In this document: piece after piece, positions 1 through 8,958 of the stretch
Layout of the letters: the number at the start of each line of letters is the position of its first letter
Position numbering within the stretch: the stretch's first letter is position 1
From: an uncultured Clostridia bacterium
GTDB lineage: Bacteria; Bacillota; Clostridia; Christensenellales; Aristaeellaceae
Assembly: GCA_946410395.1 (NCBI GenBank)
Contig: CAMKAE010000050.1
Span: forward strand, 1-11,605
Length of the DNA: 11,605 nt
Direction of reading: 5' to 3'
Notes under the pieces: generated by a model
Seen by the model: the letters and a program-made list of their open reading frames with translations, nothing else
What the model was told of the DNA's origin: nothing
Databases searched by the model: none
Program-made: the position numbers and the translations under genes

Positions 1-3000
1 CGCCGTGACCTTCACCTACCAGAAGCTGCCGGACAGCGCGGACATCACGGTGCGCTATCTCGATAGCAACGGAAATCCGATCCGCCCTGCCGAGACGTGG
101 ACAATCGCCCGCGGCGGTTCCGAGACCGTCAAAGCCCCCGAGATCGAGGGCTATGAGCTGGCGGATGAGAACAGCAGCTATACGGTCACCGTGGATGACG
201 CCGGCAAGCCCTCCGTGGAATCCGTGACCTTCACTTATCGCATGCGCATCACCAACGCCTATGTGACGGTGCGCTATCAGACCGAGGCCGGCACGGTCAT
301 CACCCAGGAGTCCGTCTCCATCGACGCCGGGAACAGCTTTACCTTCACGGCCCGCGACTTTGAGGGCTATGAGCCCCTTGAAGGCCAGCCCCGTTCCGTC
401 ACCGTGACCGTGGACGCGCAGGGCAACCCGAGCCAGAACCTGGTGACCTTTGTCTACACAGTGCTGCCGGGTAACGCCGAGGTGCCGGTCTACTACCGCC
501 TGAGCAACGGGACCACCATCGCGGAGAGCATGGTGACCATCGCCTCCGGCAGCAAGCAGACGGTCGCGGCCGAACCGCCAGAAGGCTATGTGCTGGCGAG
601 CAGGCAGCCCGCGTCCAGGGACGTCTCCGTGGACAAAAAGGGCAAGGCCAACCCGAAAGAGGTCGTCTTCACCATCGAGCCTGTCCTGCGCTACGGCACG
701 GTGACGGTCTACTGCCGCAATCTCGCCAATGTGGACATCCTGCCGCCGCAGACCTACAGCTTTGGCGCCAACAACACCGTGACCGTCTATCCCGAGGCGG
801 ACATGCTGCGCGCGAAGGGCTATGACCCCGACAGCGTGACGCTTCAGACGGTGACGATCAAAGCTGACGGCACGCCCGAACCGGCGGTGATCGTGTACAC
901 CTTCAAGCGCCTGGCCGAGCAGGACACGGCGGAAATCCCGCTGGGCGAGCTGATCCAGCGCGTGGCTGTGGCGGGCAACCCCAACAACAACCGGAACGTC
1001 AATATCCGCGCGACGGCAAACGAGAAAGGCAAGCAGGTCGCGTCGGTGGCCAAAGGGACACAGGTCTGGGCAGTCAGACAGGTGATCGGCACGGACGGAA
1101 AGACACCGTGGACGGAAGTGCTTTACAACGGGAAACAAGGCTATATCCGCTCTGACCTGGTGACGGTCCTCTCTCAAGCGGAGACCGACGACTACCAGGA
1201 CACCCTGCCGACCCCGGTGCCGGTCATTACGCCTGAACCTTCGCCCGCGACGCCGACCCCGGACGTCACCGTGGTGGTCATCACCCCCGAACCCACCGCC
1301 GTGCCGGTCACCGGCCACGCCGCGACGACGACGGCCACCCATCTGCGGCAGAGCCAGAGCGATACCGCGGCGATCGTCGGCGGCATCCTCCCGCTGGGCG
1401 AGTATGTCCATGTGAACAGCAATAACGGGACCTGGGCCAATGTGAGCCTGCTCGACGGGCGTCAGGGCTTCCTGCGCACGGAGACACTGCGTCCGGCCAG
1501 CGAGGAGGAAGCGGAGATCGCCCGACAGGAGTATGCCGCTTCTCACGCGACCCCCACGCCCGAGCCTGCGGCAAACACCTACACCGGCTATGCCGTAACC
1601 GCGGCGGCCACGGACCTGCGCAGCGGGACCGGCAGCGGCGAATATGTCACCGGCACGCTCAACGCCAACGAGCTGGTCAATGTCCTGTACAACGACGGCG
1701 CGTGGAGCCTGGTGCAGGCGCTGGACAGCCGGCAGGGCTATGTCCGCTGGGATGTGCTGACGCCCGTGAACAACGAGGTTGCGCAGCAGTTCATCAATGA
1801 GTACAACGCCCGCACGGCAACCCCGACTCCTGTGCCCGCGGTCATCACCCCGCTGCCTCAGATGCCGGCGGAGCAGACCGGCTATGCGCGGGTCGCCGTG
1901 GAGTATGCGCCTTACCGGCAGATGCCCGGTGAGTACAGCAACATCATTAACTGGCTCCCGCAGAACGAGGTCGTCTATGTGGTGGGGCAGGTCTACGACA
2001 CCAGTGACCCCAACCCCTGGCACATCGCCATGTACGGCCAGGACGTGGGCTACATCCGCTATGACCATCTGCGGATGATGAGCGAGGCTGAGGTATTCGA
2101 GTACCTCGCGGACGTGCTGGTCACGCCCGAACCGGTTCCCCAGAACCCCACCTATCCCGAGTACAACCCCGGCGGCCTGTCCAGCTACGGCTATGTCACG
2201 CAGAACAAGGTCAACCTCCGGGACGGCGCGAGCACCTCGGGCACTAGGGTCATCAAACAGGTGGACCAGTATGACCTGGGCCTGGTGATGGGCACGACGA
2301 GCGACGGTTCCAGCACCTGGTATCGCGTCTCCATCGGCGGAGCGGAGGGGTATATCCACGGCAACTACTTCAAGCAGATGACGGTTCAGGAGCTCAGCGA
2401 ATTCCTGAACAGCAGCCGGTACAACAAGGACAAGAACACCGGCAGCGGCGGCTCCGGCCAGACGTATGTGAACAACGCGGATCCGCTGACCAACCCGGAG
2501 ACGGTCTGGGTGACCCCGGCCGCCAACTACGAGAGCACCTATGCCGAGTGGCAGCCCCTGCCCGGCCCCGAAACCCTGCCGGAAAACAGGGAAGAGCAGG
2601 GCGAAGCCGGGGTCCAGACAGGCTCCGTGGAGGGCTCCGTGGAGGAGACGCCCGCGTCTTCCGGACGCCAGGTGCTTGTTACCTGCAGGGACACAGACGG
2701 AAAGGTCCTGAGCGGATACCCGAAGACCGAAACGATCTATGGTGACAGGATCTCCGCGCCGGAGATCGAGGGCTATGAGCTCGCTGAAAACGAGCACAGG
2801 GAGAAGGCGCCTGATCAGGATGAGAACGGAAACTACAGCGTGACTTTCAGGTACAGCAAGAAGGGCAGCGTTCCGTGGCTGCTGATCATCATCCTGCTGG
2901 TGCTCCTGCTTGCCGGCGGCGGTGTCGGCGGCTGGTTCTACCTGAACAGCAAGAACAAGCGCAGCGCCGCCAAGCGCGCGGCGGAGCGCAAGGCCAAAGC

Positions 3001-3310
3001 CAGCCGGGCGGCAGCCGCGGCCCGAACGACGCCCACCGCGTCGGCTTATCCCGGCACGACGACGGCCAGGACTCCGACTGCGGCGTCCTCGACAGGCACC
3101 GCAAACCCCTACAAGCGCCCCGCCGGGGACAGCTTCCCGTATGAAGCCGCCTTCAAACCCGCGGAATCCGCCCCAGCCGGGGAGGACACCTTCGCGGAGG
3201 TGAAGGCCGCCGCTGAGACGGTGATGCCCGTGTCCGGAACCCCGGAAACCGGCAGCGCTCCCGACGATGCACCCAAGCCCGCGGATCCCGCGGCCTACCG
3301 CAGGAACTGA
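1..3310 (+). CDS. Large MucBP-repeat / SH3b-repeat surface protein with C-terminal membrane anchor (5' truncated)
   Basis: Probably a cell-envelope protein that binds peptidoglycan or glycans from outside the membrane. The reading frame is open to the left edge, so the true start and any signal peptide lie upstream; residues here count from the GTG at base 5. Four MucBP-like beta repeats (about 11-78, 84-154, 157-228, 229-303) end in V-T-F-x-Y-type strands and share E-G-Y turns. Five SH3b domains follow (about 320-390, 437-497, 527-587, 626-692, 728-792), each with a G-Y/F-(I/V/L) strand near its end and most with N-(L/I)-R or D/H-L-R near the start. Linkers are rich in Thr-Pro. A fifth MucBP-like repeat (888-951) precedes one transmembrane helix (956-980). 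A tail of about 120 residues, Lys/Arg/Ala-rich then Thr/Pro/Ala-rich, should be cytoplasmic by the positive-inside rule. No LPXTG signal is seen. The domain calls are firm; the ligand is unknown. Confidence 0.85.
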   Translation, partial: AVTFTYQKLPDSADITVRYLDSNGNPIRPAETWTIARGGSETVKAPEIEGYELADENSSYTVTVDDAGKPSVESVTFTYRMRITNAYVTVRYQTEAGTVITQESVSIDAGNSFTFTARDFEGYEPLEGQPRSVTVTVDAQGNPSQNLVTFVYTVLPGNAEVPVYYRLSNGTTIAESMVTIASGSKQTVAAEPPEGYVLASRQPASRDVSVDKKGKANPKEVVFTIEPVLRYGTVTVYCRNLANVDILPPQTYSFGANNTVTVYPEADMLRAKGYDPDSVTLQTVTIKADGTPEPAVIVYTFKRLAEQDTAEIPLGELIQRVAVAGNPNNNRNVNIRATANEKGKQVASVAKGTQVWAVRQVIGTDGKTPWTEVLYNGKQGYIRSDLVTVLSQAETDDYQDTLPTPVPVITPEPSPATPTPDVTVVVITPEPTAVPVTGHAATTTATHLRQSQSDTAAIVGGILPLGEYVHVNSNNGTWANVSLLDGRQGFLRTETLRPASEEEAEIARQEYAASHATPTPEPAANTYTGYAVTAAATDLRSGTGSGEYVTGTLNANELVNVLYNDGAWSLVQALDSRQGYVRWDVLTPVNNEVAQQFINEYNARTATPTPVPAVITPLPQMPAEQTGYARVAVEYAPYRQMPGEYSNIINWLPQNEVVYVVGQVYDTSDPNPWHIAMYGQDVGYIRYDHLRMMSEAEVFEYLADVLVTPEPVPQNPTYPEYNPGGLSSYGYVTQNKVNLRDGASTSGTRVIKQVDQYDLGLVMGTTSDGSSTWYRVSIGGAEGYIHGNYFKQMTVQELSEFLNSSRYNKDKNTGSGGSGQTYVNNADPLTNPETVWVTPAANYESTYAEWQPLPGPETLPENREEQGEAGVQTGSVEGSVEETPASSGRQVLVTCRDTDGKVLSGYPKTETIYGDRISAPEIEGYELAENEHREKAPDQDENGNYSVTFRYSKKGSVPWLLIIILLVLLLAGGGVGGWFYLNSKNKRSAAKRAAERKAKASRAAAAARTTPTASAYPGTTTARTPTAASSTGTANPYKRPAGDSFPYEAAFKPAESAPAGEDTFAEVKAAAETVMPVSGTPETGSAPDDAPKPADPAAYRRN
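35..913 (+). repeat. Four tandem MucBP-like coding repeats
   Basis: Four units of about 70-75 codons (bases 35-238, 254-466, 473-688, 689-913) encode a T-V-x-Y strand, a central E-G-Y turn (K-G-Y in unit 4), a T-V-T-V-D-x-x-G hairpin and a closing V-T-F-x-Y strand. Unit 4 is the most diverged. The left edge enters with the end of another such unit (A-V-T-F-T-Y), so the array continues upstream. A related fifth unit lies at 2666-2857, next to the membrane helix. Confidence 0.75.
962..2380 (+). repeat. Array of five SH3b domains with helix and Thr-Pro linkers
   Basis: Five SH3b units begin near bases 962, 1313, 1583, 1880 and 2186, spaced about 90-117 codons apart. The first four are followed by a short Glu-rich, probably helical stretch (such as S-E-E-E-A-E or S-E-A-E-V-F-E-Y-L) and then a Thr/Pro linker. 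The fifth has the helix but then a Gly/Ser/Asn-rich linker. The composite unit, SH3b plus helix plus linker, appears to be what was duplicated. Confidence 0.75.
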
Positions 3311-3324
3311 TCCCTGACCTGCCT

Positions 3325-3357
3325 GCGCGGCGTCCGTTGAACGGCGCCGCGCTTTTT
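3325..3357 (+). terminator. Intrinsic terminator after the surface-protein gene
   Basis: The arms GCGCGGCG (3325-3332) and CGCCGCGC (3345-3352) pair perfectly. Inside them CCGT (3334-3337) pairs with ACGG (3341-3344) around a TGA loop, leaving one bulged T. TTTTT follows at once (3353-3357). It lies 14 bases after the TGA stop and separates the surface-protein gene from the next transcription unit. Confidence 0.9.
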
Positions 3358-3380
3358 CGCGCAAAAATCCGCCGGAATCA

Positions 3381-3409
3381 TTGCGCAAGCCGCGGTTTTC
3401 CGCTATAAT
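3381..3409 (+). promoter_or_regulatory. Sigma-70/sigma-A type promoter for the five-gene unit
   Basis: A perfect -10 box TATAAT (3404-3409) lies 17 bases after TTGCGC (3381-3386), which keeps the TTG of the -35 consensus. Transcription would begin near 3416, giving a leader of about 45 bases before the TTG start at 3462. It sits just downstream of the previous gene's terminator and is the only convincing promoter ahead of the five tightly packed genes. Confidence 0.75.
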
Positions 3410-3448
3410 AGGCATGCTGGTCTGAACAGCAGAACCGATGAGAAAAAC

Positions 3449-3453
3449 GGAGG
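3449..3453 (+). promoter_or_regulatory. Ribosome binding site that places the GH127-like start at TTG 3462
   Basis: GGAGG lies 8 bases before TTG 3462-3464. It is downstream of the in-frame ATG at 3438, so it cannot serve that codon, and nothing like a Shine-Dalgarno sequence precedes 3438. The TTG is therefore the better start. Confidence 0.8.
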
Positions 3454-3461
3454 CGTTTCTT

Positions 3462-5059
3462 TTGCCGAGAAAGCCGATTTATGATCGCGCACCCCTGGTC
3501 CGCCGCACCCAGCTGCCGCTGAGCACCGGCATGCTGCGGGCGGAAAACCCCGATGCGGAAGCCCTGCTGAAGCAGCTTCCGAAGGAACTGCCCTGGGACG
3601 CGCTGGAAGGCGCTATCCGCCTGTCGGCGTGCCTGGGCGTGGAGGCGGAAGCCTGCCCGGCCGCCGCGGCTGTCCGCAGACAGTTCAGAAGCCAGGACAA
3701 GGACGGCGCGCTGCCCTGCGGAACGCAGGAGAGCATCGCGCTGTGCCGCGCGGCGTGGTTCCTGTCCGGCTGGACTGGGGACCGGGCCCTGGCGGAGAGC
3801 GTTGTGCGCTGGCTCGGGTGGGCGGCCGGAAGCTATGAAACGCTGATCGCCGACCAGGAGCTCCGGGACCGCCCGGCGGACCTGACGGAGCTGCTGGTGG
3901 AGATCTACCGCGCCACCGGCCTCCAGGGCGCGCTGCGCCTGCTGGCCCGCCTGCGCCGGGACGTCACCGACTGGAGCATGATCCTGAACACCTTCAGCCT
4001 GGACCACCCCTACCGGGAAAGCCCGGTCACCGGCCAGGGCGCGGAGGAGGTCCGGAAGCATCAGCGGCTGCTGGCGGATCCGGTGGCCCTGGCCGACGCG
4101 ATGAGGGAAGTCCGCTGCCTGGCGGAATACAGCGGCAACGGAACGGAACACGAGGCAGGCGCCCGGGGCTGGGAGCGCATCAGCCGCTGGCACGGACAGG
4201 CCTGCGGCGGCACCTCCGCCTCGCCGCTGCTCAAGGGGCGCTCGCCGCTCTCGGACATCAGCCCCGCGTCTGTGGGCGCCTGGGCGGAGTGTCTCGCGGG
4301 CTATCTGGCCGCGGGGGAGCGCTGGGCGCATCTGCCGCTGGAAAGGATCGCCGTCAACGCGCTGCCCGTGGCCACGGCCATGAAGACCTTCACGGTCAAC
4401 CGGACGAACACCAAGGCCAGAATCGAGAAATCCTCCCTGGGCCGCCTGCTGCGCGGCTGGGCCGCCCTGTTGAGCACAGCGGCCTGCCTGGAGCCCGATG
4501 GGATCAGCCTGCAGCATTATGACCAGATTGCTTTCGCATGGACCGACGGTGTCGATCAGATGACGATCCGGATGTTCCATGTGCCGGGAGAAGTACGCGT
4601 CGTCTTCTCAGGCAAAAAGCCGGTGCGCCTGAACCTGAGCCTGCCGATCCCGCCCTGGGTGCTGGACGCGACGGTCTCGGTGTGCGGGGAAGAGCAGGAG
4701 CGGCTGCCCTACGGCGAACCCTACACCGTCGTCCGGGAATGGCATGATGGCGACGAGGTCCGCCTGACCGGCCGCCCCTGCATCACGGTGGAGGACGGTT
4801 ATCACCAGAGCCGGACGGTGTACCGGGGCCCGAACCTCATGGTCTGGGACGGAAGCGGCGCAGAAGGGTATCCCGCGCTGATCGGCACGCCGGAAATCCG
4901 CGACGGAAAAGTGATCGCGCAGCTGTGTGCCTGTGCGCCGGCGCTCTCTGCGGATGTCCCGGTCCTGCCAAAGCCGGCCGGAGCGCCCTTTGAGGCAGAA
5001 CTGAAACCCTTTTTCCAATGTGCCGAGGGCATCGCGGTGTTCTCCGGCATGCAGACGCC

Positions 5060-5063
<4 letters not shown>
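3462..5063 (+). CDS. Divergent GH127 (DUF1680)-fold protein, probably lacking the usual catalytic residues
   Basis: Resembles the GH127 beta-L-arabinofuranosidase fold: an alpha-helical toroid followed by a beta-sandwich. It has 533 residues from the TTG start (the ATG at 3438 would add 8) and no signal peptide, so it is likely cytoplasmic. Family-like stretches are C-G-G-T-S near 248-252, W-A-E-C-L-A-G (274-280), L-E-R-x-x-x-N-A (293-300), G-R-L-L (327-330), the sandwich strand L-N-L-S-L-P-I-P-P-W (390-399), W-H-D-G-D-E-V (427-433) and the Y-R-G-P segment (454-457). Known GH127 enzymes use a zinc site (Glu, three Cys), one Cys being the nucleophile, plus an acid/base Glu. Here the Cys-Cys-Pro-Pro-Asn region aligns by eye with I-E-K-S-S-L-G (321-327), and no Glu sits at the acid/base site. 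Only C277 matches a ligand. At 533 residues it is shorter than typical members (about 600-660). First gene of the operon; its stop overlaps the dus start. Confidence 0.7.
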
Positions 5064-6004
<941 letters not shown>

Positions 6005-6008
6005 ACGC

Positions 6009-7370
6009 TTGAAACGCTGCCTTTGCCTGCTGTGTTTCCTGTTTTTGCTGCCCGTCCGGGGAATGGCGGAGGAGAACCCGTTTCGCCTGCTGAATAGCCC
6101 CATGGAGGTGGCGGTTACCTTTCAGGCCGACCAGCTGGACATCCATGACGCGACGCGGCTGCAGGAGCTGAACGCGCTGCTCGGCCACGTCGGACTGACT
6201 TTCCGGACGGATCCCGCCGCGCGGGATGGCGCTTGGTCGGACCTGCGGATCGACGTGGACGGCAAGACCGCCGCAGCCTTCACGGTATGCGCGGGCGCGG
6301 ACGGCACAAAGGCGCGCCTGCCCGGAGCGGACACGGTCTGGACGTCGCCGGCGGAGGACCCGGTCGAGGCGCTGTTTCCGGAGATCACGCTGGACAACGC
6401 GCTGGCGGGGATCCCGCTGACCCTGCTCGACGATGTGGATGCCCTTCTGAACGCGTTGATGGCCGACCGGGAGGCGTTCCTGATCGAAAAGGACCGGCAG
6501 AACATCAACGGCTACGGCAACACCCAGACCCGCTGGACGCTGCGTGGGGAGACCGGCGACGCGCTGCGGGAGCCGCTGCTGAAGGCCGCCCAGGCGGACT
6601 GGCTGCGGCAGCTGCTCGGCGGGATGCGCTTTGCGGACGGCTGCCAGTGCTACCTGCTTGTCGACAACCAGGAGGAGCCCATCAAGACGGTGCTCAAAGG
6701 AACGATCCAGACAGCGGATGGCCTCTGGGAGAACATCAGCCTGACCTGGCGCAGAAAGCGCACGGCGGCTGACAGCCGCAACGGGCTGGAACTGGAGCTC
6801 AGCCGGCAGGACGTCGTCTTCGGCCTCTCCTTACGCGAGACGGACAAGATGGCAAAGAACGGGACGCGGACCGTCAGCGTGACGGGCTTCACCCTGACAC
6901 AGGCGATTGGGGAAGCAACCCTGAAGACCAACGCGGACCCGATCAAGCTTCAGATCAAGGACGGCCGGATCACCGGAACGATCAAGCTCAAGACCGGCGT
7001 GATGAACAAGACAAAGCTGACAGATGTTTCGCAGCTGACGCTGGATGTGACCGCGGAGCCGGACGGTACCGGTGCGATCGGCTGGGCCTGGAAGCACAAG
7101 GAGAATCAGACGGCCTGGAGCGGCACGCTCCGGTTTGCGCCGCTCACGGACACGGACTGGGAGCGCTTTGACACCCAGCCGGTGCCGCTGCCGGACACGG
7201 AGGTGGAGCGGGCTGCGATCCGCGCGCAACTGACGGACGGGTTCGCCCGCCTGCTGCTGGCGCGTCTTGTGCTGGCGGACCCGGCGGACACAGTCTATCT
7301 GCGCCGCGGCATGGACGACGCGGCCTGGAATGAAATCGTTTCGGCGGCGGAGACTGCCGTGAAACCATAA
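6009..7370 (+). CDS. Exported protein of unknown function, paralogue 1 of 3
   Basis: I do not recognise a named family. The 453-residue protein starts at TTG with a signal peptide: basic M-K-R, a hydrophobic core rich in Leu, Phe and Cys (C4, C6, C9), and likely cleavage after G-M-A (18-20). No lipobox is seen, so it is probably secreted or held in the wall. The mature part begins with a strand (V-A-V-T-F-Q, 34-39), a helix, and a D-V-D-G turn (82-85). A mainly helical stretch (about 115-205) is interrupted by G-Y-G-N-T-Q-T-R-W-T-L-R-G. Beta-rich sequence runs from about 212 to 376 (e.g. L-Q-I-K-D-G-R-I-T-G-T-I-K-L-K). The end, from P-V-P-L-P-D-T-E (391-398) on, is helical. It shares this plan with the next two genes, and the alternating strands recall LolA/LppX-like folds, which is only a guess. 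It begins 4 bases after dus. Confidence 0.7.
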   Translation: MKRCLCLLCFLFLLPVRGMAEENPFRLLNSPMEVAVTFQADQLDIHDATRLQELNALLGHVGLTFRTDPAARDGAWSDLRIDVDGKTAAAFTVCAGADGTKARLPGADTVWTSPAEDPVEALFPEITLDNALAGIPLTLLDDVDALLNALMADREAFLIEKDRQNINGYGNTQTRWTLRGETGDALREPLLKAAQADWLRQLLGGMRFADGCQCYLLVDNQEEPIKTVLKGTIQTADGLWENISLTWRRKRTAADSRNGLELELSRQDVVFGLSLRETDKMAKNGTRTVSVTGFTLTQAIGEATLKTNADPIKLQIKDGRITGTIKLKTGVMNKTKLTDVSQLTLDVTAEPDGTGAIGWAWKHKENQTAWSGTLRFAPLTDTDWERFDTQPVPLPDTEVERAAIRAQLTDGFARLLLARLVLADPADTVYLRRGMDDAAWNEIVSAAETAVKP

Positions 7371-7383
7371 TGGAGGGATTGCG

Positions 7384-8958
7384 ATGCTCAAGCGACTGAT
7401 TGCGCTGACGCTGGCGCTGCTGCTGATGGCCGGCTTTGCGCTGGCGGAAGAAAACCTGCAGTATGACGGTCTGCTGGACAAGCTGATCGATCAGCTGCAG
7501 CGGAGCGGGATGCGAGGCATCTTCCGGCTGACGGTGGAGGGAGACAGTGATCTGGCCCTGCAGCTGCGGCCGCTGTCCGGGGCCATGATTCAGTTCCGTG
7601 CGCTGACCGCGGAGGACGGACCGGAGAGCGATCATCGCTCGGAATTCACCCTCTTCGCGGAGAAAGACGGCGTCCGGACAGCCGATACCCGCCTGTGGAG
7701 CGACGGGGAATCCCTTTATGTGTCCAGCGAACTGCTGATCGACACGATCCTGCGCTATCCGTGGAAGGGCGACTTTGTCTCAAGCCTGACGGGGGCGGGA
7801 CAGAGCAATCCCAACTATCTGACGGCGGTTGCGACCGCGCTGATCCATGGCCGCGACTGGGAGAAGGATGCCGCGCCGCTGCGCGCGCATGCAGAGAATT
7901 GGCTGATGGCCTACGCCGGGAATCCCGAACAGCGGACGGAGAACGGCACCGCCGTGCTGCACTTTGCGTATGAGATCCCGGAACAGGCGCTGAAGGACGA
8001 GATCAAGACGCTGCTGCGCCTAGCGCTCACAGACGAAAATATTTTCAGCCGGGTGCGCTTTTACCTGACGAAAGAGCAGTGGGAAATCGCTTTCAGCGAG
8101 AACATGCTGGCCTATGAGGACTGGTTTGTGGATGGCCTCCGGCTGGGCGGCCCCCTGCGCATTGAGCGGGAGGTCAATTCCATGGGCGCGCAGCAGCGGC
8201 TGCAGGTGGTTTTCCCGCTGGGCGAGGGGAACACCCTCACCTGGGAACAGGGAGACGGCGCCGACAGCTATACCCTGCAGGCCGGGGAAGCGGTCTGGGG
8301 CATTTCCGTCCGGCAGACCCGGGCGCTGAAGGACGCGCAGGCCTGGGAGGGATCCTTCACCTGCCCCGGTACAGAGGGCCAGATCCGCGCAAACTTCACG
8401 CTGGAGAGGACTTACTCCGAACAGTCCGACACCGAGTTTGTGGATCATGAGATTCCCACCTGGAACCTGGACATCACGCCGGCCGGGGACAGTGACGTTG
8501 CCTTCGAGCCCGTCAACCTTGCGGTCCGTGCGCACTATTTCTCCAAGTATGATCAGCGCAGCTCCACCACCCTGGAGTTTGAGGCGATCTGGACACAGGA
8601 GACCACCGTGCTGAATCTGCGGGGGAGGCTCCTGAGCGTGAAGCGCTGGGATGTGGAGAACATGGACGTGACCGGCGCTGTCGACGCGCTGTCCATGACC
8701 CCGGAGCAGCGGACTGAGATCCTGATGGATTACCTGACCAATGCCATGGTGACACTGTCCACCATCGGTACGGAGGAAAAGCAGCCGGAAGCGTCGGAGG
8801 AAGCGGCGGCCGAGCCCGTGGAAGCCGCGCCCGTTCCGCAGGAAAGCGAAGAGGCTGACACATCCACGGACGCGGAGACCGAGAGCGCAGAAGAAGCACT
8901 GCCATCCCTGGTGCTTGTGGATTCCATCGACCTGGACGAGAGCGAGGAGGGAGTCTGA
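7384..8958 (+). CDS. Exported protein with acidic C-terminal tail, unknown function, paralogue 2 of 3
   Basis: The 524-residue protein starts at ATG with GGAGGG six bases ahead, 13 bases after the previous stop. It has a textbook signal peptide (M-L-K-R, Leu/Ala core, cleavage after A-L-A at 21). The body has a strand-turn region (about 45-115, including L-W-S-D-G-E-S-L-Y-V) and a helical part (115-215) broken by N-G-T-A-V-L-H-F-A-Y-E. Long amphipathic strands follow (about 255-425), then a closing helix T-P-E-Q-R-T-E-I-L-M-D-Y-L (439-451). After residue 462 comes a tail of about 60 residues, very rich in Glu, Ala and Ser, ending with a hydrophobic S-L-V-L-V-D-S-I segment and more acid residues. 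Neither sister protein has this tail. No lipobox or membrane anchor is seen. Function unknown. Its stop overlaps the next start by one base. Confidence 0.75.
   Translation: MLKRLIALTLALLLMAGFALAEENLQYDGLLDKLIDQLQRSGMRGIFRLTVEGDSDLALQLRPLSGAMIQFRALTAEDGPESDHRSEFTLFAEKDGVRTADTRLWSDGESLYVSSELLIDTILRYPWKGDFVSSLTGAGQSNPNYLTAVATALIHGRDWEKDAAPLRAHAENWLMAYAGNPEQRTENGTAVLHFAYEIPEQALKDEIKTLLRLALTDENIFSRVRFYLTKEQWEIAFSENMLAYEDWFVDGLRLGGPLRIEREVNSMGAQQRLQVVFPLGEGNTLTWEQGDGADSYTLQAGEAVWGISVRQTRALKDAQAWEGSFTCPGTEGQIRANFTLERTYSEQSDTEFVDHEIPTWNLDITPAGDSDVAFEPVNLAVRAHYFSKYDQRSSTTLEFEAIWTQETTVLNLRGRLLSVKRWDVENMDVTGAVDALSMTPEQRTEILMDYLTNAMVTLSTIGTEEKQPEASEEAAAEPVEAAPVPQESEEADTSTDAETESAEEALPSLVLVDSIDLDESEEGV

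Noticed and set aside
3378..4580. A 400-codon open frame on the minus strand opposite the GH127-like gene
   Set aside because: The protein is low-complexity, rich in Arg, Gln, Ala and Gly, with no recognisable motif. It is antisense to a supported gene and typical of shadow frames in GC-rich DNA. It also crosses the mapped promoter.
6009..6071. Lipoprotein signal in the Cys-rich leader of the first exported protein
   Set aside because: C4, C6 and C9 lie within the hydrophobic core but none is preceded by a lipobox of the L-A/S-G/A-C kind. An ordinary cleavage after G-M-A fits better.
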